From assembly GCF_030159255.1 (NCBI RefSeq), contig NZ_BSCT01000001.1:186001-250000 (forward strand): 64,000 nt of DNA. Direction: 5' to 3'. Shown here one piece after another: positions 36,583 through 45,288 of the stretch. Made by a program: the position numbers and the translations under genes. The notes beneath the pieces were generated by a model that had not been told where the DNA came from, searched no databases, and saw only the letters and a program-made list of their open reading frames with translations. Position 1 is the stretch's first letter. Every line of letters starts with the position of its first letter. The DNA is from Bradyrhizobium sp. SSBR45G. Its GTDB lineage: Bacteria; Pseudomonadota; Alphaproteobacteria; Rhizobiales; Xanthobacteraceae.

Positions 36583-37584
36583 ATGTCGACGCAGATTTCC
36601 GTCCCGCAACAATTGCTGCTCGAGCGCATCCTGACCCTGGAGCTGGTGCGCGTGACCGAGCGGGCGGCGGTGTCGGCAGCGCGGCTGCGCGGCCATGGTC
36701 AGGAGAAGCCGGCCGACCAGGCCGCCGTGGACGCGATGCGCCGCGAGCTCAACAAGCTGCCGATCGAGGGGACGGTCGTGATCGGCGAGGGTGAGCGCGA
36801 CGAGGCGCCGATGCTCTATATCGGCGAGAAGGTCGGCCTCAATACCGGCCCCAAGGTCGACATCGCGGTCGACCCGCTCGAAGGCACGACCCTGTGCGCC
36901 AAGAATATGCCGGGCTCGATCGCGACGATGGCGATGGCCGATGAAGGCACGCTGCTGCACGCGCCGGACGTCTACATGCAGAAGATCGCGGTCGGCCCCG
37001 GCTACCAGAAGGGCGTCGTCGAGCTCGACGCCACGCCGGCCGACAACGTCCGCCGCCTCGCCAAGGCCAAGGGCGTCGATACCTCCGCCATCACCGTGCT
37101 GGTGCTCGACCGTCCGCGTCACGCCGACATCATCCAGGGCGTGCGCTCGACCGGCGCCGCGGTGCGCTTGATCACCGATGGCGACGTCGCCGGCGTGATC
37201 CATTGCGCCGATCCCGACAACACCGGCGTCGACATGTATCTCGGCACGGGCGGCGCGCCGGAGGGCGTGCTGGCCGCGGTGGCGCTGCGCTGCATCGGCG
37301 GCCAGATGCAGTGCCGCCTGATCCTCGACACCGAGGAGAAGCGCGAGCGCGCCCACAAGATGGGCGTCGGCGATCCCAAGATGATCTACGGCATCGAGGA
37401 CATGGCCCGCGGCGACTGCCTGTTCGCGGCCACCGGCGTCACCACCGGCTCGCTGCTCTCCGGCGTCAAGTTCCGCAAGGACGGCGTGATCGAGACCGAG
37501 ACCGTCGTGATGCGCTCGGTCACCGGCACCGTCCGCTACATCCGCGCCGAGCACCGACAGCTGGAGAAGTTCCACCTCGACTGA
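36583..37584 (+). CDS. glpX: Class II fructose-1,6-bisphosphatase
   Basis: 333-residue GlpX-type phosphatase, a gluconeogenic enzyme that may also act on sedoheptulose-1,7-bisphosphate. Family motifs are VVIGEGERDEAPMLYIGE, DIAVDPLEGTTLCAKNMPGS with metal-binding DPLEGT, and GTGGAPEGVLAAVALRCIGG. The length agrees with GlpX (~330). Upstream hom and downstream haloacid-dehalogenase genes are on the same strand, the latter only 15 bases away. Confidence 0.96.
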   Translation: MSTQISVPQQLLLERILTLELVRVTERAAVSAARLRGHGQEKPADQAAVDAMRRELNKLPIEGTVVIGEGERDEAPMLYIGEKVGLNTGPKVDIAVDPLEGTTLCAKNMPGSIATMAMADEGTLLHAPDVYMQKIAVGPGYQKGVVELDATPADNVRRLAKAKGVDTSAITVLVLDRPRHADIIQGVRSTGAAVRLITDGDVAGVIHCADPDNTGVDMYLGTGGAPEGVLAAVALRCIGGQMQCRLILDTEEKRERAHKMGVGDPKMIYGIEDMARGDCLFAATGVTTGSLLSGVKFRKDGVIETETVVMRSVTGTVRYIRAEHRQLEKFHLD

Positions 37585-37599
37585 CGGCGGAGCGTCGCG

Positions 37600-38319
37600 A
37601 TGTCGGATCTGTCCATGGTCAAGGCGCTGGTGTTCGACGTGTTCGGCACCGTCGTCGATTGGCGCACCAGCCTGATCAACGACTTCACCGCGTGGTCGAA
37701 GACCCGCGGCATCCAGGGCGACTGGGTGGCGCTGGTCGACGGCTGGCGCGGGCTCTATGTCGGCTCGATGGACGAGGTCCGCAGGCATCCGGAGCGCGGC
37801 TACGTCATCCTCGACGTGCTGCACCGGCGCTCGCTGGAGACGCTGGTCGCGCAGCTCGGCATCACCGGGCTCACCGAGGCCGATCTCGATCATCTCACCC
37901 GCGGCTGGCACCGGCTGCATCCGTGGGCCGACAGCGTCGCCGGGCTGACCCGGCTGAAATCCAGATACATCATCGCGCCGCTCTCCAACGGCAACGTGGC
38001 GCTGCTCACCAACATGGCGAAGTTCGCGGGGCTGCCCTGGGACCTCGTGCTCTCCGCCGAGCTGTTTCAGCACTACAAGCCCGACCCCGAGACCTATCTC
38101 GGCGCCGCGCGTCTGCTGGGCCTCGCGCCCGGCGAGGTCATGATGGTCGCCGCGCACAACAATGATCTCGAGGCCGCGCAACGCTACGGCCTGAAGACCG
38201 CCTTCGTCGCCCGTCCCACCGAATACGGCCCGCTGCAGAACCGTGATTTCGAGGCGACCGGCGCCTGGGACATTGTCGCCGATGATTTCGGCGGCATCGC
38301 CGATCGCTTGGGCTGCTGA
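37600..38319 (+). CDS. Haloacid dehalogenase type II family hydrolase
   Basis: 239-residue HAD-superfamily protein of the L-2-haloacid dehalogenase subfamily. Nucleophile Asp in ALVFDVFGTVVDWRTS, motif II in APLSNGNVALLTNMAKF, motif III Lys in FQHYKPDPETYLGAARLLG, and motif IV in MMVAAHNNDLEAA. In this family some members dehalogenate, others are phosphatases; no halogenated substrate is implied by the context. Starts 15 bases after glpX. Confidence 0.92.
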   Translation: MSDLSMVKALVFDVFGTVVDWRTSLINDFTAWSKTRGIQGDWVALVDGWRGLYVGSMDEVRRHPERGYVILDVLHRRSLETLVAQLGITGLTEADLDHLTRGWHRLHPWADSVAGLTRLKSRYIIAPLSNGNVALLTNMAKFAGLPWDLVLSAELFQHYKPDPETYLGAARLLGLAPGEVMMVAAHNNDLEAAQRYGLKTAFVARPTEYGPLQNRDFEATGAWDIVADDFGGIADRLGC

Positions 38320-38329
38320 TCCTCCTGTC

Positions 38330-39418
38330 CTACGCCCCCGATACGATCACGCCGTACCAGCCGAGACCCTTGTAGGTCTCGTAGCCGGGCGTGGCGTGGA
38401 AGGCGACCATGCGCCCCGAGGCGTCCTGATAGAAACCGCTGCGCTTGCCGTCGAGCTTGAGCGACACCCGCTCGCTCAGGATACCCTGGCCATCCGAGGA
38501 CGCGATCACGCGCAGGCTGGAATCCACCAGCAGCGCGCGGGCCTTGTCGGTTTCGCCGACGCGCACGCCCTGGACGATGGCGCGGGCCTGAGCCTCCCAG
38601 TCGAAATGGATCGCGAGCACGCCGAGCGGCTTGCCATGGGCCTTGCCGTGCTCGCGCACCGAGGCGCAGTAGGTCGCGACCTGGGCATTGCCGAGCAGCG
38701 GCTGGCATTCGACGTCGCCGGCGACGTAGTCGTCGCCCGAGCGCAGTCCGCGCGCCTCGCGAAACCACTTGGTATCGGCTACGCTCTGGCCGACTACGTT
38801 GTAGCGGTCGGCGCGGCCATTGGCGATCACCTTGCCGCTGGGATCGCACAGCCACAGATCGAGATAGACGGTGTAGGCCGAGAGAATGACTGCGAGCCGT
38901 TCGGACACATGGGCGACGCGGCCGGCATCTGGCGCTGCGGCGCAATCGACGACCGCGGAATCCGTCGCCCACCAGCGCACGTCGCAGGTCCGCTCATAGA
39001 GATTGCGGTCGATCAGCTCGATCGCGTTGAGCGCCAGGTCGACCATGCGCTCGCCGCGGGCCCGCTCGGTCATGCGCTCGATCGAGCTCTTCAGATTGCC
39101 GGTGCGCGTCGTCAGCTGGCCTTCCAGCTCGCGCGCGATGGTCTCGACGAGCTGTCCGACCGCGCGCACCTCCTGCGCCACCACGGCGAAGCCTGCACCT
39201 TGCGCGCCGACCCGCGAGCTCTCGATCAGCGCGTTGAGCGCCAGCATCTTCATCTGGTTGGTGATCTGCTGGATCGACTTGGTCTTCTCGCAGGCGATCT
39301 GATTGACCTCGCCGGTGAGCCGCGCGATCAGGGCGGAGACGTCAGTCTCGTCCTCATGCTGGGCAGCCTGCGAAGGGACGAGCGAGGGCGAGGGCTTCAA
39401 ATCAGGCGCAGTCAGCAT
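38330..39418 (-). CDS. Methyl-accepting chemotaxis-like protein with C-terminal Cache sensor
   Basis: 362 residues, no transmembrane segment. The N-terminal ~120 residues match the tip of the MCP signalling domain: NQMKMLALNALIESSRVGAQG then GFAVVAQEVRAVGQLV, the CheA/CheW contact region. A C-terminal double Cache-type sensor follows (VYLDLWLCDPSGKVIANGRADR, GKPLGVLAIHFDWEAQA, GLGWYGVIV). The order is reversed from a classic chemoreceptor, and the adaptation helices are short. The start at 39418 has GGAG ten bases upstream; 124 further open codons are excluded. Confidence 0.85.
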   Translation of the reverse strand: MLTAPDLKPSPSLVPSQAAQHEDETDVSALIARLTGEVNQIACEKTKSIQQITNQMKMLALNALIESSRVGAQGAGFAVVAQEVRAVGQLVETIARELEGQLTTRTGNLKSSIERMTERARGERMVDLALNAIELIDRNLYERTCDVRWWATDSAVVDCAAAPDAGRVAHVSERLAVILSAYTVYLDLWLCDPSGKVIANGRADRYNVVGQSVADTKWFREARGLRSGDDYVAGDVECQPLLGNAQVATYCASVREHGKAHGKPLGVLAIHFDWEAQARAIVQGVRVGETDKARALLVDSSLRVIASSDGQGILSERVSLKLDGKRSGFYQDASGRMVAFHATPGYETYKGLGWYGVIVSGA

Positions 39419-39713
39419 CGGCAGGGCACTCCATGTTGCTGCACGTCTCCCCGGCCTGGAGATCGCGAACAAACAAACGGTTCTTTTGATTGAAATTGTA
39501 GGGAGTTCGCCTAACGGCTGTTTAATGCACGCCCTTGAACACAGCTGTAATTTTAGGCAACTGTCCAGTGATACCGTTCTCGCGCACGAGTTCCCGGGAC
39601 AAGTCCAGAATTCCGTGGGGTTCCAGCCTGGGAACCGAATCCAGGCGCGCGGTTGCTGTAGATTCGTGGCCTGCTTGCGAATCGTCCCCGCGCCAAACGA
39701 GGCTTTGCACCCC

Positions 39714-41555
39714 ATGACCCTGTCCGCCGCCGCCTTGCCGATGAGCGCGCCCCAGGGGTTTCTCGGCGTGCGGCTGTCGCTGACCAACAAATTGTGGCGC
39801 GACCGGCTGGATGCGCGGGGCGCAGCGCGCGCGCTCGCGATCGTGCAGCGCTATCAGTTGCCGGAGATGCTGGCGCGGGTGCTCGCCGGGCGCGACGTCG
39901 GCATCGACGACGTCAACGACTTCCTCGATCCGACCATCCGCAAGCTGATGCCCGATCCGTTCACGGTGACGCAGATGGAAGGGGCGGCCAGGCGCATCGC
40001 GGATGCCGCGGTAAAGGGCGAAAAGGTTGCCATCTTCGGCGACTACGACGTCGACGGCGCGACCTCGGCGGCGCTGCTCGCCTGGCACCTGCGCCATTGC
40101 GGGCTCGATCCGCTGATCCACATTCCCGACCGCATCTTCGAAGGCTACGGTCCGAACGTGGAGGCAATCCGTGGCCTGGCGAACAAAGGCGCGACGCTGC
40201 TGGTGACGGTCGACTGCGGGACGACCAGCCTCGAGCCACTGGCGGAAGCGCGGCGGCTCGGCATGTCCGTGGTGGTGATCGACCACCATCAATGCGGCGA
40301 GGAGCTGCCGGAGGTCGAGGCGCTGGTGAATCCGAACCGGCCCGACGATCTCTCGGGTCTCGGCTATCTCGCCGCGGTCGGGCTGACCCTGGTGACGCTG
40401 GTTGCGGTCAACCGGGAGCTGCGCGGCCGCGGCTTCTGGAGCAGGACGCGGCCGGAGCCCGACCTGCTCAGCATGCTGCATCACGTCGCGCTCGGTACCG
40501 TCGCCGACGTCGCGCCGCTGATCGCGCTCAACCGCGCCTTCGTCGCCAAGGGCCTGATCGCGATGCGCCGGCGCGACCATGTCGGCCATACCGCGCTGAT
40601 GGATGTCTCCAGGCTCAACGGTCCGCCCGAAGCCTGGCATCTCGGCTTCATGCTGGGCCCCCGCATCAATGCCGGCGGCCGCATCGGCCGCGCCGATCTC
40701 GGCGTCCGGCTGCTGCTGGAGGGCGACGTCTCGGAAGCCGCGCGCATCGCCGCCGAGCTCGACCGGCTCAACAGCGAGCGCCGAATCATCGAGCAGCACG
40801 CCGAGGCCCAGGCCGAGGCCGAGGCGCTGGCCTCGCTCGGCCTGGAGGACAAGGGCGCCGTCATCGTCACCGCGTCGGAAGGCTGGCATCCCGGTGTGGT
40901 CGGGCTTGTGGCCTCCCGGCTGAAGGAAAAGTTCGCCCGTCCGGCGTTCGCGATCGCGCTGGAGCCGGGCGGAATCGGCACCGGATCGGGCCGTTCGATC
41001 CCCGGCGTCGATCTCGGCAAGGCCGTGCGCCACGCCGTGGAGCAGGGCCTCCTGATGAAGGGCGGCGGCCACGCGATGGCGGCCGGCGTCACCTTGCGCA
41101 AGGAGCGGCTGGCGGAGTTTCGCGCCTATCTCGAAAGCGCGCTCGCTCCCGACGTCGCCGAGGCGCGCCACGTCAACGAGATCCTGATCGACGGCGCGAT
41201 CAGCGCGCGCGCCGCGACGCCGGAGCTGGTGGCGACGCTCAATCGCGCAGGTCCCTTCGGTAGCGGCAATCCCGAGCCGATCGTGGCGCTGCCGTCGCAT
41301 CAGCTGGTCTACGCCGACGAGGTCGGGCAGGCGCATCTGAAGCTGCGCTTCAAGTCCGGCGACGGTTCGACCGTCAATGCCATCGCGTTCCGCTCGGTCG
41401 GCCAGAAGCTCGGCAACGCGCTGCAACAGCATCGCGGCGAGCTCCTGCATGTCGCGGGCACCCTCACCGTCGACCGCTACCAGGGCGTCGAGCGCGTGCA
41501 GCTCCGCGTGCTGGATGTTGCCGTGCCGGACCACGGCCCGGCGATGATCAGGTAG
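39714..41555 (+). CDS. recJ: Single-stranded-DNA-specific exonuclease RecJ
   Basis: 613-residue 5'-3' exonuclease of DHH family, acting in recombination and repair. The catalytic DHH motif is VVVIDHHQCGEELPEV; other conserved blocks are FGDYDVDGATSAALL with Asp residues binding Mn2+, ALGTVADVAPL, LGPRINAGGRIGRAD, and the DHHA1 block LMKGGGHAMAAGV. The length fits (~570-620). The ATG at 39714 starts MTLSAAALPMS; the open frame further upstream belongs to antisense sequence of the chemoreceptor-like gene. Confidence 0.95.
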   Translation: MTLSAAALPMSAPQGFLGVRLSLTNKLWRDRLDARGAARALAIVQRYQLPEMLARVLAGRDVGIDDVNDFLDPTIRKLMPDPFTVTQMEGAARRIADAAVKGEKVAIFGDYDVDGATSAALLAWHLRHCGLDPLIHIPDRIFEGYGPNVEAIRGLANKGATLLVTVDCGTTSLEPLAEARRLGMSVVVIDHHQCGEELPEVEALVNPNRPDDLSGLGYLAAVGLTLVTLVAVNRELRGRGFWSRTRPEPDLLSMLHHVALGTVADVAPLIALNRAFVAKGLIAMRRRDHVGHTALMDVSRLNGPPEAWHLGFMLGPRINAGGRIGRADLGVRLLLEGDVSEAARIAAELDRLNSERRIIEQHAEAQAEAEALASLGLEDKGAVIVTASEGWHPGVVGLVASRLKEKFARPAFAIALEPGGIGTGSGRSIPGVDLGKAVRHAVEQGLLMKGGGHAMAAGVTLRKERLAEFRAYLESALAPDVAEARHVNEILIDGAISARAATPELVATLNRAGPFGSGNPEPIVALPSHQLVYADEVGQAHLKLRFKSGDGSTVNAIAFRSVGQKLGNALQQHRGELLHVAGTLTVDRYQGVERVQLRVLDVAVPDHGPAMIR

Positions 41556-41572
41556 CAGCCGCCACATCCGCC

Positions 41573-42390
41573 GTCGTCCCGGACAAGCCCGCCGACGCTC
41601 GCGTCGGCGGGCGCAGATCCGGGACCCATACGCCGCAGCAGATGTCGTGAGGACGAGATGCCCATTGCGATCGTGCCTCGCACGTCTCCCTGTGGGTATG
41701 GATCCCGGGTCGGCGCCCCACGCGCTGCGCGCGCGTGGCTTGCCCGGGACGACAGCGGAGCGTGTGACGCGCATCGTGGCTCGCATGACCGTTCGATCTC
41801 GCCGCGGCGGATCGTAGCCCGGCGATGAACAGGTCGCAGCAACATCCACGGTGTCGTCCCGGACAAGCTTCGCCGACGCTTGCGTCGGCGAAGCGCCGAT
41901 CCGGGACCCATACGCCGCAGCAGATGTTGTGAGGACGAGACGCCCATTGCGATCGTGCCTCGCACATCTCCCTGTGGGTATGGATCCCGGGTCGGCGCCC
42001 CACGCGCTGCGCGCGCGGCTTGCCCGGGACGACAACGGAGCGTGTGACGCGCATCGCGGCTCGCATGCGTCTTCGAACTCGCCGCCGCGGATCGTGGCCC
42101 GGCGATGAACAGGTCGCAGCAACATCCACGGTGTCGTCCCGGACAAGCTTCGCCGACGCTCGCGTCGGCGAAGCGCCGATTCGGGACCCATACGCCGCAG
42201 CAGATGTCGTGAGGACGAGACGGCCAATGCGATCGTGCCTCGCACGTCTCCCTGTGGGTATGGATCCCGGGTCGGCGCCCCACGCGCTGCGCGCGCGTGG
42301 CTTGCCCGGGACGACAGGGGAGCGTGTGACGCGTATCGTGACCCGTATCACCATCGCAAGCATGACCGTTCGATCTCGCCGCGCAGATGC
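41573..42390. repeat. Three tandem 280 bp units with internal terminal inverted repeats
   Basis: Three copies start at 41573, 41853 and 42133, exactly 280 bases apart. Each opens with GTCGTCCCGGACAAGC and, 181-183 bases from its start, closes with the near-reverse complement GCTTGCCCGGGACGAC (41738, 42018 and 42300); a ~100-base spacer follows, partly missing in the third. Inside lie small hairpins such as CGCCGACGCTCGCGTCGGCG. Units differ by substitutions and small indels. Reading frames on both strands across this array are repeat-derived and not counted as genes. This family is widespread in Bradyrhizobium intergenic regions as I recall. Confidence 0.92.
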
Positions 42391-42420
42391 GCCCGAGTGA
42401 TGCTTGATCGAGGCCCTCAT

Positions 42421-42850
42421 GGAAAGGAGAGGGCGCAGGGAATGCCGGGTGAAGGCCCCACCCATGGCCCGCCTGCAAACAAAAAGCAGGCGGCAGTCAC
42501 CACAGGTCAGGCCGATCAACCGGCATTCCCTGCGCGGTGGGTTTAACGCTTATACGCGCTCTCCCCGGTGTCCGGCTTGATAGCCACCGTCGCCGGCGGG
42601 ATCATCATCACCCGCCAACTTGGCGCCAGCCTCGGGGCGCCAGGACCACGCGATTTCACGTCCGCAACCTGCCGTTCGCCGGCGCGCCATCACAGCACGC
42701 TGCGGCACGATCGCGGCCACCGCATCCCGCCCTCCACGTTCATGACGATCGCGAAGCGCCCCTCTCATGAGAGCAGGACAGCGGCATCATTTCCGATTTT
42801 CGGAATAATAGCAAGCGGAATTTTCGCACAGAGCCGGCGGCTGCGGTCAT
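42421..42850. repeat. Structured dispersed intergenic element
   Basis: Nested inverted repeats: GCGCAGGGAATGCCGG (42433-42448) matches its exact reverse complement at 42520-42535; GGAGAGGGCGC (42426-42436) matches GCGCTCTCC (42557-42565) apart from an indel; CGCCTGC/GCAGGCG (42470-42492) makes a central hairpin; CTCTCATGAGAG (near 42762) is a palindrome. From memory this sequence type recurs in intergenic DNA of Bradyrhizobium and Rhodopseudomonas. It may be a mobile palindromic element or encode a structured RNA. 42851-43000 shows nothing further. Confidence 0.7.
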
Positions 42851-43000
42851 CCGACTGACATCGCGGTCGAAAATGGCAAAAGCGCACCGATGGGTGTGAG
42901 CCATTGCGATGCCCACGTGATGCGCGTCCGTCGCAGGATGATTGCCGCTGTACCATTTTCCCGTCGTCCTCTAGCTTTCTCGGCGTGTCGACCGACCGGA

Positions 43001-44020
43001 ATGAGTGTTTCCATGCGACGTGTGTCTGCCGTGCTCACGGTTTTGCTGGTGTTGGTGTCGTCGACCCATGCCGAGCCGGGCCTGCATTGGCGAGAGGCAG
43101 GCCCGGGCGATAAAACCTGGTCTGCGGACATCTTGCGCGAGGTGCAGGACTTCGCCCGCGAACAAAAGCCGACGTCGATCATGGTGGTCAGAGACGACGA
43201 AATCATCGCGTCCGCGGGCGACCTCGGCGCCAAGGTCAATATCCGGTCCGAGCGAAAGAGCCTCATCAGCGCTCTCTACGGCATTGCCGTCGAGGAGGGC
43301 CGGATCAACCTCGACAGCACGCTTGCCGAACGCGCGATCGACGATCGCCCCGACGCTCTGTCGCCTGCCGAGAAGACCGCAACGGTTCGCCAATTGCTGA
43401 TGGCGCGCTCCGGCGTCTATCATCTCGCGGCCTACGAGACGCCGCAGATGAAGCAACTCCGGCCAGCGCGCGGAAGCCATCCGCCCGGCAGCTTCTGGTA
43501 CTACAACAATTGGGATTTCAACGCGCTCGGCACGATCTACCGCCAATCCGTCGGTAACGTGTTCGAAAGCTTCCAGACGCGGATCGCGCGGCCGCTGGGC
43601 ATGGAGGATTTTTCGGCGAGGGATGGTCATTACCAGCAGGAGGCCTCGTCCTCACATCCGGCCTACGTGTTTCACATGAGCGCCCGCGACCTGGCGCGGT
43701 TCGGCGTGCTGTTTCTGAACGGCGGACGCTGGAATGGGGCGCAGCTGGTCCCGGCGCATTGGGTGACAGAATCCACCACGCGGCTGTCGGACACCGAGCA
43801 GACCGAACGCGGCTATGGCTATCTCTGGTGGACCTACACCAAGGAAAGCTCGGGCCTCACCGCCTTCTTCGCCAATGGCTATGGCGGCCAGCTGGTCGTC
43901 GTCGTTCCGGCGAAGCGCCTCGTGCTCGTAGAGCTGGTCGATCTCGCCGTGAACCGGCAAGGTGTCCGAACCCAGCGCGTGCTCGATCTCGTCAGCAAGA
44001 TCAGCGCGTCGTTGCCGTGA
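43001..44020 (+). CDS. Beta-lactamase-like serine hydrolase, exported
   Basis: 339 residues. Signal sequence MSVSMRRVSAVLTVLLVLVSSTHA, then a serine beta-lactamase/penicillin-binding fold: SxxK nucleophile motif SERK at residues 83-86, YxN-type motif in FWYYNNWDFN, and the third motif in the glycine-rich NGYGGQLVVV. Unlike AmpC, no KTG box is seen, so it is more likely an esterase or peptidase of the S12 group. In-frame ATGs at 43001 and 43013 are both possible starts; upstream codons look random. Confidence 0.85.
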   Translation: MSVSMRRVSAVLTVLLVLVSSTHAEPGLHWREAGPGDKTWSADILREVQDFAREQKPTSIMVVRDDEIIASAGDLGAKVNIRSERKSLISALYGIAVEEGRINLDSTLAERAIDDRPDALSPAEKTATVRQLLMARSGVYHLAAYETPQMKQLRPARGSHPPGSFWYYNNWDFNALGTIYRQSVGNVFESFQTRIARPLGMEDFSARDGHYQQEASSSHPAYVFHMSARDLARFGVLFLNGGRWNGAQLVPAHWVTESTTRLSDTEQTERGYGYLWWTYTKESSGLTAFFANGYGGQLVVVVPAKRLVLVELVDLAVNRQGVRTQRVLDLVSKISASLP

Positions 44021-44029
44021 GCAGCCGCC

Positions 44030-44560
44030 ATGCCGATCGCCATCAATCTTCGGTCCGATCACCCATCTGCTGGCGAGATCGAGCGGCTGTGGGATCAGGT
44101 CGCGACGTTCGAGGACGTGCCGTCGATGCGCGAACTCGGCTATCGGCCGCACCTGACCTTTGCGATCTACGATTCGCCCGAAATTGACGCTGCGACCGCA
44201 TGGCGGGCCATGCGCGAGGCCGTTGAAGGCGCTCCGGCCTTGTCGATTCAGTTCAACCGCATCCGGTGGTTTTCGGCCGCGCGATTCGTGCTCTGGGCCG
44301 AGCCCGAGATGAATGAGAGTCTGCTCCGCTGGCACGCCGCGATCGCGGCGGCGATCGATCCGGTGCATTGTCGAGACCACTATCGTCCTGGGGCGTGGAC
44401 GCCGCATTGCACGCTGGGAACGCGGATCATGGACGGGCGCCACGACGACGCGCAAGCGTTCGCGCGCACGTTCGATCGGCGGTTCTCAGTCGTGTTTGAC
44501 GTGGTCGATTGCGTGACCTTTCCGCCGGTGCAGATCGTTGCGGAGCGGGGGCTGCCTTAA
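44030..44560 (+). CDS. 2H phosphoesterase (2'-5' RNA ligase-like)
   Basis: 176 residues with the two HxT motifs that define the 2H superfamily: HLTFA (His41, Thr43) and HCTLG (His126, Thr128). This family includes 2'-5' RNA ligase ThpR/LigT and cyclic phosphodiesterases, acting on 2',3'-cyclic phosphate or 2'-5' linkages. Starts 10 bases after the serine hydrolase stop, so they may be co-transcribed. Substrate unknown. Confidence 0.88.
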   Translation: MPIAINLRSDHPSAGEIERLWDQVATFEDVPSMRELGYRPHLTFAIYDSPEIDAATAWRAMREAVEGAPALSIQFNRIRWFSAARFVLWAEPEMNESLLRWHAAIAAAIDPVHCRDHYRPGAWTPHCTLGTRIMDGRHDDAQAFARTFDRRFSVVFDVVDCVTFPPVQIVAERGLP

Positions 44561-44606
44561 GCCCTCGGCACGTGCCAACATCGATCCGACAGCAGCGAGA
44601 CGAAGC

Positions 44607-45005
44607 TCAGCGCCAGGACGGCTTCGGCAGCTGAACGGGATAGAATTTCGGCGGCGGCCGATGAACGGGAGAAGGCGCGACGGCGTCCGGCGCGGAGTAC
44701 AACAGGATCGCCTCGAACGGCACGTCGGGAGCTTCGGCCGCAAATCCGGAGCAGGTGAGGGGCGTCCCTCTGCAGCACCCTTCGAGGCTCAGTGTCAGCT
44801 CGTCCGGGCCGAACAGCGACGGCTGTCCGGGGGCGTGACGTTTCGTCCTGATCAGCGCGGTAAAACGATCGCCTTCCGCCTCGTAGCTTCCGGCATAGCT
44901 GAGCACGGTATCGCCGCCGCAGACCTTGCCGCCCACCAGTTGGACGATGCCCGTCCCCTGGCCTTTGGGGGTCTTGAACCAGGCGGAATAGGTGCCTTCC
45001 TTCAT
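44607..45005 (-). CDS. GrlR-like small regulatory protein
   Basis: 132 residues. The N-terminal MKEGTYSAWFKTPKGQGTGI, then GGKVCGGDTVLSYAGSYEAEGD and RTKRHAPGQPSLFGPDELTL, match the GrlR-type family (named for the negative regulator of the LEE type III secretion genes), a lipocalin-like beta-barrel. Homologues are widespread in rhizobia, with no proven role. Met at 45008 and 45005 are adjacent; the latter is used. The C-terminal ~35 residues are Pro-rich. The frame extends upstream, but no start signal there is convincing. Confidence 0.75.
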   Translation of the reverse strand: MKEGTYSAWFKTPKGQGTGIVQLVGGKVCGGDTVLSYAGSYEAEGDRFTALIRTKRHAPGQPSLFGPDELTLSLEGCCRGTPLTCSGFAAEAPDVPFEAILLYSAPDAVAPSPVHRPPPKFYPVQLPKPSWR

Positions 45006-45288
45006 CATCTGCCGCAGATCCCGTCGTTGGGTCGGCGCAATCGTTGTGCGGCGCAAATTAAGGCAAGGTGAAAGCTGACGGTCGAATTGAACCAGAAGGG
45101 CGGATTTTGTTCGTATACGAATGGTCGGCCCGCGCCGGCCGTTCATCTCGACACCCGCCAAACTGTCTCACGTCCGAGCGCAATGAATCGGGGCGCCACG
45201 CCGCTCCGCCTTCCCCAGGAAATTTGCCTCGCTCGGTCGCGGAGCGCGTATAAGGGAACGCGACCAGGGTCACTTTGAGGAACATTTG

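Noticed and set aside
33163..38181. Open frame of 1672 codons on the minus strand
   Set aside because: It is antisense to alaC, hom, glpX and the dehalogenase, all with full family motifs; the His/Arg/Asp-rich translation is the usual artefact of high third-position GC.
39522..42245. Open frame of 907 codons on the minus strand across recJ and the 280 bp array
   Set aside because: The first part is antisense to recJ, and the rest is repeat sequence read in a frame without stops.
41573..42315. CRISPR-like appearance of regular repeats
   Set aside because: Units are 280 bases with long homologous spacers, not short repeats with unique spacers, and there are no cas genes.
41477..42519. Several frames of ~320-330 codons on the minus strand with KPRARSAWGADPG-like repeats
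   Set aside because: They are translations of the three tandem repeats; such products are often mis-annotated in Bradyrhizobium, and there is no ribosome site.
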